Below, one piece after another: positions 27,201-40,300 of a DNA stretch of 64,000 bases. The translations under genes were made by a program, and so were the position numbers. Positions within the stretch are counted from its first letter, which is position 1. Every line of letters begins with the position of its first letter. The notes below the pieces were generated by a model. That model saw nothing but the letters and a program-made list of their open reading frames with translations, had not been told where the DNA came from and searched no databases. The DNA lies in contig CM057154.1 of NCBI GenBank assembly GCA_029962745.1, forward strand, positions 32,860,424 through 32,924,423, given 5' to 3'. Source of the DNA: Echinometra lucunter (lineage: Eukaryota; Echinodermata; Echinoidea; Camarodonta; Echinometridae).

Positions 27201-28035
27201 ATACGGACTGCATGATTCTGTATCATGTAATATTGTGAAATTATTAATGTTAAATATGATGTACTTTTTAAAATCAATATACTGGAAATAACTCACTTTT
27301 TTGTACATCATATTCGATCTCGAGTGGATGAATAAGAAGAATTCACATCAGTTTATTGTTAAACTAACATCAAACACTGAAACTACCTTTCCAAAATGAT
27401 TTTGTCGGTTTATCGAATGATTTTATTTACGATGCTATGTTTACATGTTTGTCTGATATTGGTATAAAATGTATTGAGTTTTGTTTGCGTTGGATTTGTA
27501 CGGAGGGGGTTGGGGTGGTGGAGCGGCGTGTCCGACCATACTAATGTAATTCGGTGTAAGTCAATAACATGAAAAAAAAATTTAAAAGGAGGACGCAAAT
27601 TACCCCCCCCCCTAAAACATACAAAGTTTCTCCGAGAATCCCCGGGATGAATCCTCCACAAGCCTAGGCCTATTGTCACAAAAAAAGGGGGGGGGGAGGG
27701 AAGGGATATTCACCTCCTCACCCAAATGAATTATTATGGAGATGAGATCCTATGTTGAGATATTGTTCAAGCACTTCATTTTCAGTTTTTCACTTTTCAT
27801 CAGTGGGAACACGCTTCTATGACTCATGTTGTTCAGAAACGTAACTGAACCGTTCAGAGACGCCGATCGCGCGCGCTTTTCTTTGGCTATCGTTCTAGAT
27901 GTGATATCGTTTAGGTTGGATTGTTTATCCACGTTACAGCTGGCAGCGAGACCTTGGTCCTTGTTGTGGTATGGTTTTTGAGTGAAACTTCATTCTGCGG
28001 GATCATGTAGAGCAATATATGACTGATAACCCAAA

Positions 28036-28098
28036 ATGGGAGGTAAACATTCTCGGAATCAACGCAGGCAATCATCTGCTTCACAGTCCCAACGTTCG
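28036..28098 (+). CDS. RSKR: Kinase gene coding exon 1 (myristoylation-type N-terminus)
   Basis: Twenty-one codons starting at ATG 28036 (context CCAAAATGG) and ending TCG before the donor GTAGGT at 28099. Basic and polar, with Gly2 exposed for N-myristoylation. The link to exon 2 is inferred from matching phase, strand and RSKR-like order; no transcript is available. Confidence 0.7.
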
Positions 28099-31000
28099 GT
28101 AGGTATTTTTTTACGTACAATTTTTCTCGAGCACGAGTAGCCACCCTCGCCCTCGCGCTAGGCCACCCTGGTCAGGCGGCATGCGCTACCGTAAGGTACT
28201 ACCACCACCGCCCCGCAGAGCTTGAGGCTGAGGAGTGAAGTGTACATGTAGCCTTGTCTTGAAAGTTGAATTGGAGATCGACTTTCCAAGGAGGTACTGT
28301 AGTACTTTCTTGACTTTACCTAAGTCTTTACTAGATTCTTTACTGTTCATACATATGCATGAATGAAATGACCATGCACTGTTTTACTGATAACTAAAAT
28401 GTTGGGAGGTGGGGAGGGGGCGGGTCCATTTTGACGTGAGACTTCAACTGTCCTCGCCTGTCTTCTAAGTTCTGTTTTTTTTGTTGAGCAGTCAAATTTT
28501 ATCATACTGATCCATCTTTTTTCCAATTTCTTTTCTTCCTTTTTGTATACATTTTTTCTGTACATTACATTTTTTTTGGTTCTATTTTCTTTTTAAAAAT
28601 ATTTATATTTCCTTTTTTCTTCTAGATCTAATGTATAGATCTACTATCTAGTTAGACTATTTTTTTTTTCATTTTCATTTTTCTCTTCTTTTCATCTTTC
28701 CTTTTTGTTCTTTTTACTCTCGCTATTTTCTTTCCTTTCTTCTTTTTCTTTCTTTTTCTGTTTCCTTTCTTTTTCTTTTTTTGTTGCCTAAAAAAACGGG
28801 CCTAAATTTATTTTGTAAAAAAAAAAAAAGGACAGAGTTTTGTGGCAGTGACTATACTGTTTCCAACACATGAGCACCCGGTAGTCTCCTCCCCTTGCCA
28901 TCGCACCTTCTATAACCTACTGCCTGTTCTTTGCTTAGCCTTAGCCTAGCCCCTAGCCTAAGGCCAGACTATTAAAAGGCTTAATGCAAATCGTTAGGTC
29001 TGCTGAAGAAGAAAAGGAGGAGGGGAAGGAGTACATATAAGAGGAGAATAAAGAGGAGGAGAATGATGGGGGGGGGGGGGGGGATGAGAAGAGTTAGGAA
29101 AAAAAAAAGAATTTCTTATTCAAAAATGGTAATATGTAAATGAGTGAGATATCTGCAGACTAGGACTTATGACAATTTTTACAACATGCCACAATACTGC
29201 TAAGCAAATTTTTAAAAAATGTATATTGTATTTATTTATATATTCTATCATATTCTATCATATTTTCTTAAAACTAGTGAGGGAAGTGATTCCAGTCCAC
29301 ACTATAAATCCATATTCAATTCTACTACATCCCACTTTCATAATCAATTTTTGCATGCTGGTATGTATGTATGCTGGCCTTCGTGAAGAAAAAAAGATGA
29401 TTTGCATGATGAAGGTAATATGATAATTTGATAATCAATGATTTGATAATCATTGATGTGAGGAGAGGTTAGATTTTATTTTTTATTTGAAAATGCATAA
29501 GGATACAATGTGCACGAATCTCACTCTGCTTTGAACTGAATAGACAAGGAGCCTTTAACATTTCATTGTATATTGTATTTATTTTCCCATATGATACAGC
29601 ATCTCATGCACAACTAAATGAAATGCGGAACCAAAATTATTCCTGCATTACAGTTCAATACCCCCTTGAGCAGGTTTCCATATTTATAAACCCATCTAAT
29701 TATCTGCCCACTCCATTTATACCTGTGTCATGCATATCAATGAATGCACATGTGCACCCAGGTGTTTGTCCTGAGTTTACAGTCGCCCACAATGCGTGAG
29801 CATAGTCACTGTCTGTACTGTTAGAAATTGATCATAAAGGGTTGTCAACCTTTTGTGGGGCTCAAAGGAGTCTGCTAAAATAGTAGTGGAGGTGTCAAGA
29901 TGTAGTGGTTCATTCACTTGACTCTCAATTAAAGGGTTGAAGGTTCAAATCCAAGTCCAGCACTACATCTTTTGTCAAAACATTAATCCATGTTTGCCAC
30001 TCTCATCCAGGTGCCAACTGGGTACCCAGAAGGATGTGAAGGTTAGTGTGATTGCATTAGCTTGTGTGCGCCCATAAAATGCTCCTCAAGGGTTAGAGTA
30101 GCTTCTTTCAACTGTCCTGATGGATATCAAGTTCATTTCTGCAATTTTTAAAATCTTTTTTATAACAATTTTTTTTTCTGTTGATTAATTTTAATTAAGG
30201 TAGAACTAGGAGAATGTGAAGTGATAGGAAATTTCTTTCCATAAATGTAACATACAGTAGTGGCAGTTGCCCTATTATGCAAACAAATATTCTTTTATTG
30301 ACTCCATTGCAGAAAGAATGTACTCTCTTGAACAATTCCAAAGAGATCTTGACAACTGAATGAGATATACATGTATATATGACCAAGGCCGAGTCATGAA
30401 TTGAATTTTGATTGTGTATTGTGTGAGGAATGGAGCTGCTCCTGTATATTGAATGCCCATTTGATGATTGAATTTGTATGCCAGTACTGCAAATGGAAAA
30501 GCTTTTCTGTTGGAAAGTGGTTTCTTTGAAAGGCTGCAATTACATGTGACATCTTTCTAACAAGTTACAAGAGAGCACAGAATTCATTCATTCAATTTGT
30601 TCAATTTCTCTTGCTCATGCAGTATTTGTGTTTGATGTCAATATGTGTTATGAAGACTTATGAATACGAAATTTGGCCTAAGGGCATACAACTAAGATCT
30701 TATCAGTATATGGCCATGTGTTTTGAACTGGGCCAGTTTTGTGTTACATGTGCTTTTGCAAAGAAATAATGCACCTTTTCACTCAAACGCCCATTATTTC
30801 CAGACACCTTAACTAAAGTATATAAAAGTATACATTTTATTGAAGGGAATTGACTGAGGATTCCAAAAATGCACTCATAAAAGCGCATGATGTAATGCTA
30901 AAGACTTATGTAACCTGAAATACAAAAAATAGATATAAAATATTTCAGAAGTTTGAAGTGAGAAAAAAGTTTGATATACCCTACACAGCTAATTCTTGCA

Positions 31001-34000
31001 TTTTTAAATTCTTCTCAGTTAGACCTTTCCATAGATACATGTATATAACATCATGGGGTTCAATCAAATAAATTAATTTTGCGCAAGCCCCTTTATGAAT
31101 CATTTTTACGCACCAATATTTGTAACATATTTGAAAGTATCAGTAATGAACCTTTATGTATCCTCCTTAAAAAGTCTTAATTGAAGCAAATAATGAATTA
31201 ACCACATTATCTGGTACAAACAGAAATGATATCATGTCATTACCTCCAATCTCCTCTTTCTTTTTTAGCTTTAGCTAGTATCTCTCTACCGGATGTAATA
31301 TACAACAAATCTAAATATTCCCTACAGGACACTGTACTTTGCTGGAGTACACTAATTCGTTGTCTTCAATGACTATAAGTTGATGTAATAAAGTCATTAA
31401 TAATTGACTAATAATAAAATATTAAAAACTTGTCCAGATATACTTGTAGCTCCAAAAGCACACTGCATACAATGGTAAAGGTTTCAAAAAGAACCCCAAC
31501 TCATCACATAGTATTGCAGGTCTGTCATGTAGAAGTGTATTGCTCATCCCTTTGTTCCCACTAATTAGGTTAATTAGTAGGTAGTTTCTTCATTAGCTGT
31601 TTCAAAATCACACTAGATGGATGAATTTCAGATAATCTTTCAAAAACAATTAAGAAATCAACATAAATAGAGTCATAAGTCATCAAAGAGTCATAAACAT
31701 TCTAGAGCTTTGATTTGATACCAAATTTGGCTAGATAGGTGAAGTACTTATTGAGAAAATTACAAAAATAGGTGCAAAACTGTCACGCAAATGTAACAGA
31801 TCCACTTATTTACTGGCCCAGTTCAAAACGCATGGCCATTAGAGGTGACTAGAGCATATTCATGAACTCATGTTACTTTACAAATTTTCTTGTATGTAAT
31901 TAAATCCACTTCATTACTACTATGCATTAAAAAGGGAAAGTCCACCCCAGAAGTTTCACTGTTTCAATAAAAGGAGATGAATTTGAACAGCATTTTAAAA
32001 AAGAAATGAACAAAATCGGTCAAAGAATAAGACAATTACACTCATTTAAATTTTCTAGTAAATTACTTGCGGCTCTGCAAATTGACAACACTGATGACAT
32101 CATTTGCGAGCAGCTCTCCATTCACTGTGTACATGAAATTTCACATTTTCTCAATTTTCTTGGAAGTTACACATTTTCTCACCCCATAGTCAAAGTATGT
32201 TATGTAAAAAGCAATTCTTCTGAATATACATTGACTATGGGGTTTAGAAAATGTGTAACTTCCAAGAAAATTGTGAAAATGTGAAATTTCATGTACAAAG
32301 TGAATGGAGAGCTGCTCGCAAATGATGTCATCAGTGTTGTCAATTTGCAGAGTCGAGAGTAATTTACTAGAAAATTTAAATAAGTGTAATGTTCTTATTC
32401 TTTGACCGATTTTGCTCATTTCTTTTTTTAAATGCTGTTCAAATTTAACTCCTTTTATTGAAACAGTGAAACTTTTGGGGTGGACTTTCCCTTCAAAGAG
32501 TTCCATATCATGTCAAGTTAAGTTACTGTGTTACTATTCTCCCCTCCCCCCCCCCCCCTCCAAGATAATACCTTTGTTTTTATTGTGAAACAAGAACAGC
32601 TCTAAGAAGCAGAAAAAAATCATGAAGCCTTGGGTCATATGAAGAAAACAATATAGTAAAAGGGATGATGGTTGCATGTACAATGCTAGAAATATATAGG
32701 CATACACATCCCAACTCATTGGTTGTGTAAAATCAGATAATTCTATAACAACTTATTCACCATATTTTTATCATCCTCTTAACTCTTGGATAATAAGGCA
32801 TCAATCATAGTGATTTCATCATGCGTTAGAAATCAAGGAAACATTTTATATTTCCTCCTGACCTTTATGCTTGGTTCCATTCCATGGTCCAATGGGTAGG
32901 CCAACATTTCCTCTTTTCCTCTTTGTTGTTATTTCTGATATATATACTTTTAAGTGAATCCTGCTGATTTCTCCCTACTATTCTGCGTCCTATATTTGCT
33001 GTTTCATATAATATCCTTCTATTTGCTGTAAATTCCAATATTGACTGTTTGATTACAAGTCCATTTGGCTTTTGCCCTCACCACCTATTTTCGGCAATGA
33101 AGCTGTATTCTTTCCAAACGACAGAGCCATTGAAACACTTTAATGATCCACTGCACATGTAGAATCAATTTCCCTTCCTGCCTCATTGATCTTAATGAAA
33201 AAGCCGGAATTGTCGCATCGAGTTGGGTGGACTATTGCCATGACAATTGAAAAAAGTGTCTACTAAACAAATCTTCCCAGTTGGGATGAATAGATTGGAA
33301 ATACATGTACTTGTACATCAAATTAATTTACATTTGAAGCAGGGAGTCCATGTACATGAACTGTACATGTAGTTGTTGGAGGTAATTTATGGAAATTCAA
33401 GTCACCCATAAGATCAGTCTAAATATATCTGCATTCATTGATGTTTTATCCCAGAAATTTAGATTGCTTGTATGTACATGTAGGTCAGAATTTTCCTATA
33501 AGTTTTAAAAGCATCTTCATAAGTGAAATCCAGCTTTCATACACTAAGATTATTCTCTGCCAGGCACAGATTAATTGGACAAATTTTGAATTGCAAAGAA
33601 TAAATTTTCTTGTCAGAAATAAAGATTTAATTCATGAGTAACTTAAGTCTTTGGTGAATGAAAAGAAACTTTGATTGTTTAGTACTGATTCCTCAGTTAC
33701 ATTTTTATCAAGCTTGATAACAGAATGATAAACATTCTAATATTGAAACCTTTATTGTTGGCTCCTGAATTTATTATTGATATCACATGTCAACATTCTG
33801 AATACTACACACAGTCATACTTTTACTTGCAATAATTGATCTAACCTTATTTGACAATTTAATTGATTAATACACTGTACATCACAAATTCACTGTCTTA
33901 TTAATTTTCTTTTTACATCCTAACTGAGGCTTTATTACTGTCAATTTTGTAATTGTTTTTATTATGTAGAAAATTTATTTTAAAGTAAGTACTATTACAT

Positions 34001-35276
34001 TGATTTCTTTTGCTTGTGAATGTTCAGTTTTCAATGCCAATTTTATGTAAACATTGCGCTAATAGCCCTTGGACCATTGCATTTTATTTTTGATATTGAT
34101 ATGCCAAAATTGAAAAGAACTGAATTGAATTCTGTAAGTCTTTGTTGAAGTTTCATAGATTTTTCTCAAAGTGAATTGATTAATTTCTAATTTTCTGCTA
34201 TATGTATTTCTATGGCTGATAATTTCTTCCTTTTGGTGAGTAGAAAGTAAACAGTAGAAATAATTGATAACCAGTGTTGGCATTAAAACGGTTTAAAATA
34301 TGACCTCTTTGTATTTCCTCTCATTTCAGATCCCTAGTAGGAGTTCCAGTGACCACAGCTTCCAGAGGATATGGTCTCGGACTTCCAGAAGGAGAAGAAG
34401 CGTAGTCTCTCTCACAGACCCATATCTTGCTTCCCGGACCACATGGCCTGTACCTCAGAGTGAGGCTATGTTCTTACCAGAGTATGAGGTTAATCCAAGG
34501 AGTGCAGAGCAGGAGTATAAGGTAGGAGCTTAACCTGTTGAATACTAAATTCTGAAATTTCCATAGACTTCATACAGGGACTACATAGTAGTGCCAGTAA
34601 TGCCAGTAGGCAATGGATTGATTCAACTTCAGGATGGAAACCAGTCTCGCATTCAAATATGACTTACTGATGACATTGAACAGGCCGAGGTGTAATTGTC
34701 AGGAATGATTATTTGGGAGCAGGGCTGTAAATGTATGGTTTCCCTAGATTTTTGCAAACCAGTCATTTACATGTAGACATGACTTACGAATGACATTGAA
34801 AATGCTGAGGTGTGATTGTCAAGAACAATTATTTGGGAGCAGGGCTGTAAATGTATGGTCTCCCTGGATTGTGGCAAACCAGTCTGACATTCAGGCATGA
34901 CGTATGAATGGCATTGAAAGGATAAAGATGTAGTCATCAAGTTTGCACCTTAAATGCAACATTGGCAGCACCTTTTTGGGTGCAATCTTGCACCCTACAT
35001 GAAAAAGGTGCTAAGATGCACCTTTTGTTATTTGTTTGCACCGCCACCTGGAAATGCCCATCAGCAGAAATTTTTTGCATTAAAAAAGGTGCAAATTTGC
35101 ACCTTTCCTAAAGGGTACCACACTTAAAATATTATTGTTTCATGTGCAGTTTTATGCAGTTGAAAGGAAATGGTCATTAAAATTTAATTTTGCAACCAAA
35201 GAAATTGTCTCTAAATTGTAGTAGTCCAAATTAATGATGGAGAGATTTCAGAAAAGTCATTTGTAAATACTATAAT

Positions 35277-35310
<34 letters not shown>

Positions 35311-37273
35311 GGTAGTTGAGTGAGTAAGTTCAAAGTTTTGGACAGAACAGCAAGTGTTGCAAATTTGCCTCAACACAAAGGACCTTAGAATCAAAGTGTA
35401 GATTGATGAGAATCTGATCATAAAACATTGTCAGCAATGAATCATCAAAGTCCTTAATCCTGTAAAAAAAAGTGATGAGGGTCTGATAAAATATCAAAGA
35501 AAAATATATTTCTTTTACATTCAGAGTCAAGTACATGTATATGGTATCATTAGCATGCACTTGCAGACAAGGGGGTGTGCCCTAGCACCAGATGGGTGGG
35601 ACCTAATCTAATTTTACATCCATATTAAAGGTACCTCAAAATGTACATGTGTGTAAGTAAACATTGATTCACATGTAGCAATTGGCAAGGTTTAAAGGTC
35701 TTCAAATTATATTGAAGAAATCCTGTTGATATTAGACTGTCAAAAGTAGTCAGTTACATCTTAATATGGACAGATGCATGTCCTACATACTACATTATAC
35801 CTGTGGGAACTGTGTATTAGATCAAGAAATTTCATTCCTCCTTCAGGATCCCAGTGGAAATACAACACAAGATTAACATGTTTTTACCATAAGTCTTGTA
35901 GACTTGTAATGAAGTTATATTGCATTTGTTGGTTGTCAAAACAGAGGAATTATTGCCCTGTAGAATGCAGTAATTTGAAATTTAGATACTGTGCCTAATC
36001 TATGCCTAATTATACCAAATCTTAAGAAACCAGAGGAGGTAGAACTCTAGAGTTTGAACTTGCACAGCCAAGGAAATCCATGTGCTTATTAAATTAAGCG
36101 AGTTCCACTGACGTTAACAAGTTCATGAACCAAACCAACCTAGTACCTAGACGTTAGCTGTAATTGCATTGAACCTAGCTTGCGGTAAGCCTCATTTCCG
36201 TTCATACCCTTCAACAATCCTGTGTTTCTTTGCCTTCAAGGCACTACTCTTGAAATTCATTCCCCTCCTACTCGATACCTCTAAAAGAGTCTTAGCAGAA
36301 TACAATGCATCTTTAAAACCCAATCAATCAAAAAGCCTATTGCAGTGATGCTGCATTTCATGCGAGCCCTGATTGCTTGAACAAGGAATGAAAGAAAACT
36401 GCAGGTTACATCTCAGTGACCTATTCATGCATATCAGAGCCTTGATGCCCAGTTTCAATGCAATCCTTTATTCCGTGAATTAGAAAAAACAAACAAACAA
36501 ACAAACAAAAAAACAAAAAAAAACAACAACTACTAATTATTTCAGAGAGCAATTTTCCCCATATTGTATTCTTCACATATCTGGGGCTTTGTTGGAATTA
36601 TACATGTGTAGTCTCATGCAAGATGCTCATTCATACATTTGTAGACCTGTGCAGTAAGTCCTTATGGATGGTTTTATGGGTCTCAAACCATGCTTAGTAT
36701 TATCAAAAGGAATGGCAAATCATTATTTCTTCAACACCATGGATATACATGTAACGTCAGCTGAAACTAATTGGGATCTGGTTGTACACAATTTTTTTTT
36801 CCTGTTATTTACATTTTTTAATTTTCTTGTCAGTAGACAAAATATCAGTATTTCTACTGGAGAAACGTGTTCTAGGACATGTGAATCATATAAATCTCTT
36901 TGTAAGGAACATTCACACAACTCCCAAGATCTGTCTAATTTTCTTCCTGTAATGACACCCTCTACTGGTGTTGTGATACACAGATACATTACAGCCTTTT
37001 TGAAAACAACTTTGAAAAACTCCATCGAGGCTCTTAGAAGGATATTTGCTTTCAAGAGATTTATTTTGAGGGGGAGGGGCATGCATGCTGCCTCATCAAT
37101 ATGCATCAATTTAAGTCTTTCCTTTCATACCCCATGAACAAATAAGCACCCCATGAACAAATAAGCATTGTATTGTCTTCATGAATGTTGATTCCAGTCT
37201 AATGATTACAGCCGAGTATACTGGCGTCTTTCAGGTACCCGGAAAATGTGATTGTCATAAATCCTGATACAGA

Positions 37274-37304
<31 letters not shown>

Positions 37305-40300
37305 AAAAAAAAAAAAAAAATTGCATACTTTTTCTTCATTACATCTAGGTTAAATGAATAAAATGTCATCCATCTAATGTGCTAATTCTACAGAAATCTC
37401 ATGCCGTTCTGTAATTTTCATAGGTTTGGTACCCATTTGAAAAAGGATACACTTTTTGTTAAGTACTACATGTATTTACTGCTGTAAAATTTGAAGTTTG
37501 TCCTTTGATCTAAAGATAGAGTACAAAGGTAATTCTTCAAATATCTGTAAAGCAAAGTACTCCAACACCATCTCTACAGTTTCATGGTACTGATCGTGAA
37601 GAGGATACATTACTTTACACAAGTGCCCTTTACTTTTTAAACACTTAAAACAAGTATGTTTTGATCTGAAGTCCCAAATTATGCATTTCTTGAAGTGCAT
37701 GCTAAAACACCTCTTCAACTTTGACTCAAAGAAAATTGCCTGTACACCATTTTTGTTTGCTAAAGTACTATACCTGACTAAAGATTTAGAAGGGGATATA
37801 TTGTTTTACAAGTGCTATTCCAGGACTTAACCATATAAGCATGTTTTGATCTGAAGTCCATGAATAAAGTGCAGTCTTGAGGTTCTGCAAATCAAGGTGT
37901 ACTTCATATCAATTTGTACCTGTCCGTCAAATGGTTATACAGCACTTGTTGAATTTGAAAAATCTAATGTAAACATTGGATGGTATATAGCAAACCTATT
38001 ATATTGACACTGCCATATTTTTAGATATTTATTGGTGTAATAACCTTCACAAAAGGAACTCGGTAATGTCAACAAAGGACTGTTGGATTTAGGTTGATGT
38101 GCATTACAGTGGACATAACAAGTTATTGTTTGATTTATATCAAGCAGAACCAATCCAATATTTTTAGACAGATCCACTGAGTAGATTGTAGCTCCAGAAA
38201 TGGTCTACCAGCAGATCAATACTTTATTCTCTGTTCTCTCTCTCTCTCTCTCTCTCCCCCACCTTTATCATTTGCTCTCTTTTATCCCTTTCTCTAGTTC
38301 CATGCCCCTCCTCCCATTTCTCTCTCCCCTCCCTTCCAATCATTCTTTCCCTTGTTTTTTCAACCTGTGCATCGCATCCCTCCCACTTCATATTTACCGC
38401 CTTTCTTGTTTATAATTTATTATACATGTAGCTACACTGTATTGTATTATAGCTAACATTGTACATAACCTTGGATCATAAAACCCAAAGGAATTCAATT
38501 TTAGTAATTTGATTTCAGTGATGGATCTTTCAAGTATTGGATAGAATGTTGCAGTCAGGCCAGCCCGTATATTCTTCTCATTAATGGGGTGTGGGATGGA
38601 TCATTCCTCAGTTTCTGCTCATTTTGTATTCCATTCCACTTTAATCTCTTTAGACTCATGGCTACCTTGAAAATGATTTTTTTTTTTCTTCAACTAACAT
38701 CTGAAACGCAGTGGGAAAAAAATATTGTGTGTTGGAGAATATGATTTCATTGCCTGTGCATATAATCAGGAAAAGTCATAGGTCTGTACATGTATGTTGT
38801 TCTGCGTGACAATCATACATATAAGTCATAGTGCATTGCACATTTTACTACAGACTACATTTAATGTGTGACAGATTTCCCTTTAAACAGAGCAGCAAAA
38901 CTGATGGAGAGAGAGAAAAATGACCTGGGGATTCAGTAAACATATATCAAATGATGGTTTCTATTTCACCTAGATCTAACTATGTTACCATGGGAGGAAC
39001 AAGGAAGGAAGTCTATGCACTGAGGTTGGGGCATGAAAGGGCGCAGGGTTTCAGGACAAGAAAAGAAATAACCTACATGTATATTGTCCATGGACAGATC
39101 TGAAGATTGGTTACTCCCTGTTAGAAAACTGAATGCCTTGGAACTTTGTGAGAGGTTTCATTTTGAGTTTAATTCCCTAGATTGTAAATATAGCACTTTT
39201 TTTAATCAGATCACTCACTGGGTGATTAGGAATGGAAGAAAAAATGGCAAAGAGGTGTAATCTCTTTAATCTTTTCTATGCCACAGGATTAATAATACGT
39301 CCATCGTTACCATATATGGGAAATGTCATTTGCTAGAAGAAGACTGTTCATGTACACTGTAGGGCATTAAACCTTAAAGAAACTACCTCCAATAGAAATA
39401 GGAAAAGTAGAGAAGAAGATCAGTGATAGAAAAAAAAAACATCTAGTGTGATGTTCAGATTTTCAGACCAATACCACTTGTAAATAAGATAAACATTAAA
39501 ATTTTAAAGATGATAAAGAAAATAAAATTGAGCATTTGTTTTGTATGTTGTAGTATATTATGAATTTAGTTGACTAGAATAATGGATCAGATAATTACTT
39601 TATACTGTTTATTTCATTTTTGTTGTTTACATTTAAACCGGAGAGAAGAAACAAAGGCTAGAATTAAAAGTTCATTTATAACAACTCATATTTTAAAATT
39701 TTGTGTACATATTTATGTTTGCATACTTCTATTGTAAATAAGAAATAAATGAGAAATAATTGATTATAATTTGTAACTATTGAATTAACATTACTTTTAA
39801 GATTTTTTATAATTTTGATTTGTGAACATTCTTTGTCATATAATGATACACAATCCAAATATCTTCAGAGGAGTAGAGACTAACAAATTTTTTTTTCTAC
39901 GTCAAAGGGAGAAGAAATATTTGGTATGCACTGTAGACAGAGCACTCCCATCGGTTATTGTGTTTTGTGATTAATATGGGAATAGGAAGCTCATTATCTG
40001 AAATGTACACAGTATACCTGTCAAAGAATGTACGATTACGCATTCTTTTTGCATTCCATGCCATTCAAAACGATACATTTCCTGGCAAAAATGGCATAAT
40101 TGTGGTATTGAATGAGAAAACCCACGCTGGACTGAGCCAAGTTTATTCTTGTCACAATGTTGTTTCCCTGGTTATGAGTTTGACAGGGAGCATTATTATG
40201 GATGAATTACACATGACTGAAGTACAATGGAATGTGTGATGAGAGTGGGTATGGCCAGCTGATTATTGGCATTCTTTATCACAGTGGTATTCAAAAGTAG

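Larger units (their letters stand above)
23444..28035. other. Region between TMX2 and the kinase gene
   Basis: It must contain or border the missing first TMX2 exon, but I could not find one reading like the family's N-terminus. It holds homopolymer C runs (24172-24189, 25501-25514, 25828-25850), trinucleotide arrays and repeat fragments listed separately. The last 200 bp (about 27850-28035) contain a CpG cluster (gccgatcgcgcgcgc) and are a plausible promoter for the plus-strand kinase gene. Confidence 0.4.
28099..34329 (+). other. Kinase gene intron 1
   Basis: 6.2 kb without a supported exon of another gene. Contains a T/C-rich tract (about 28560-28790), a G run at 29069-29083, a SINE, and two inverted-repeat elements listed separately. 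Confidence 0.6.

Noticed and set aside
32006..32506. Near-identical 90-120 codon frames on opposite strands
   Set aside because: Both are products of the 262-bp palindrome, not a gene pair.
36664..37137. 157-codon frame with overlapping opposite-strand frame
   Set aside because: No recognisable motifs, no splice context and ordinary AT-rich intron composition; likely chance.
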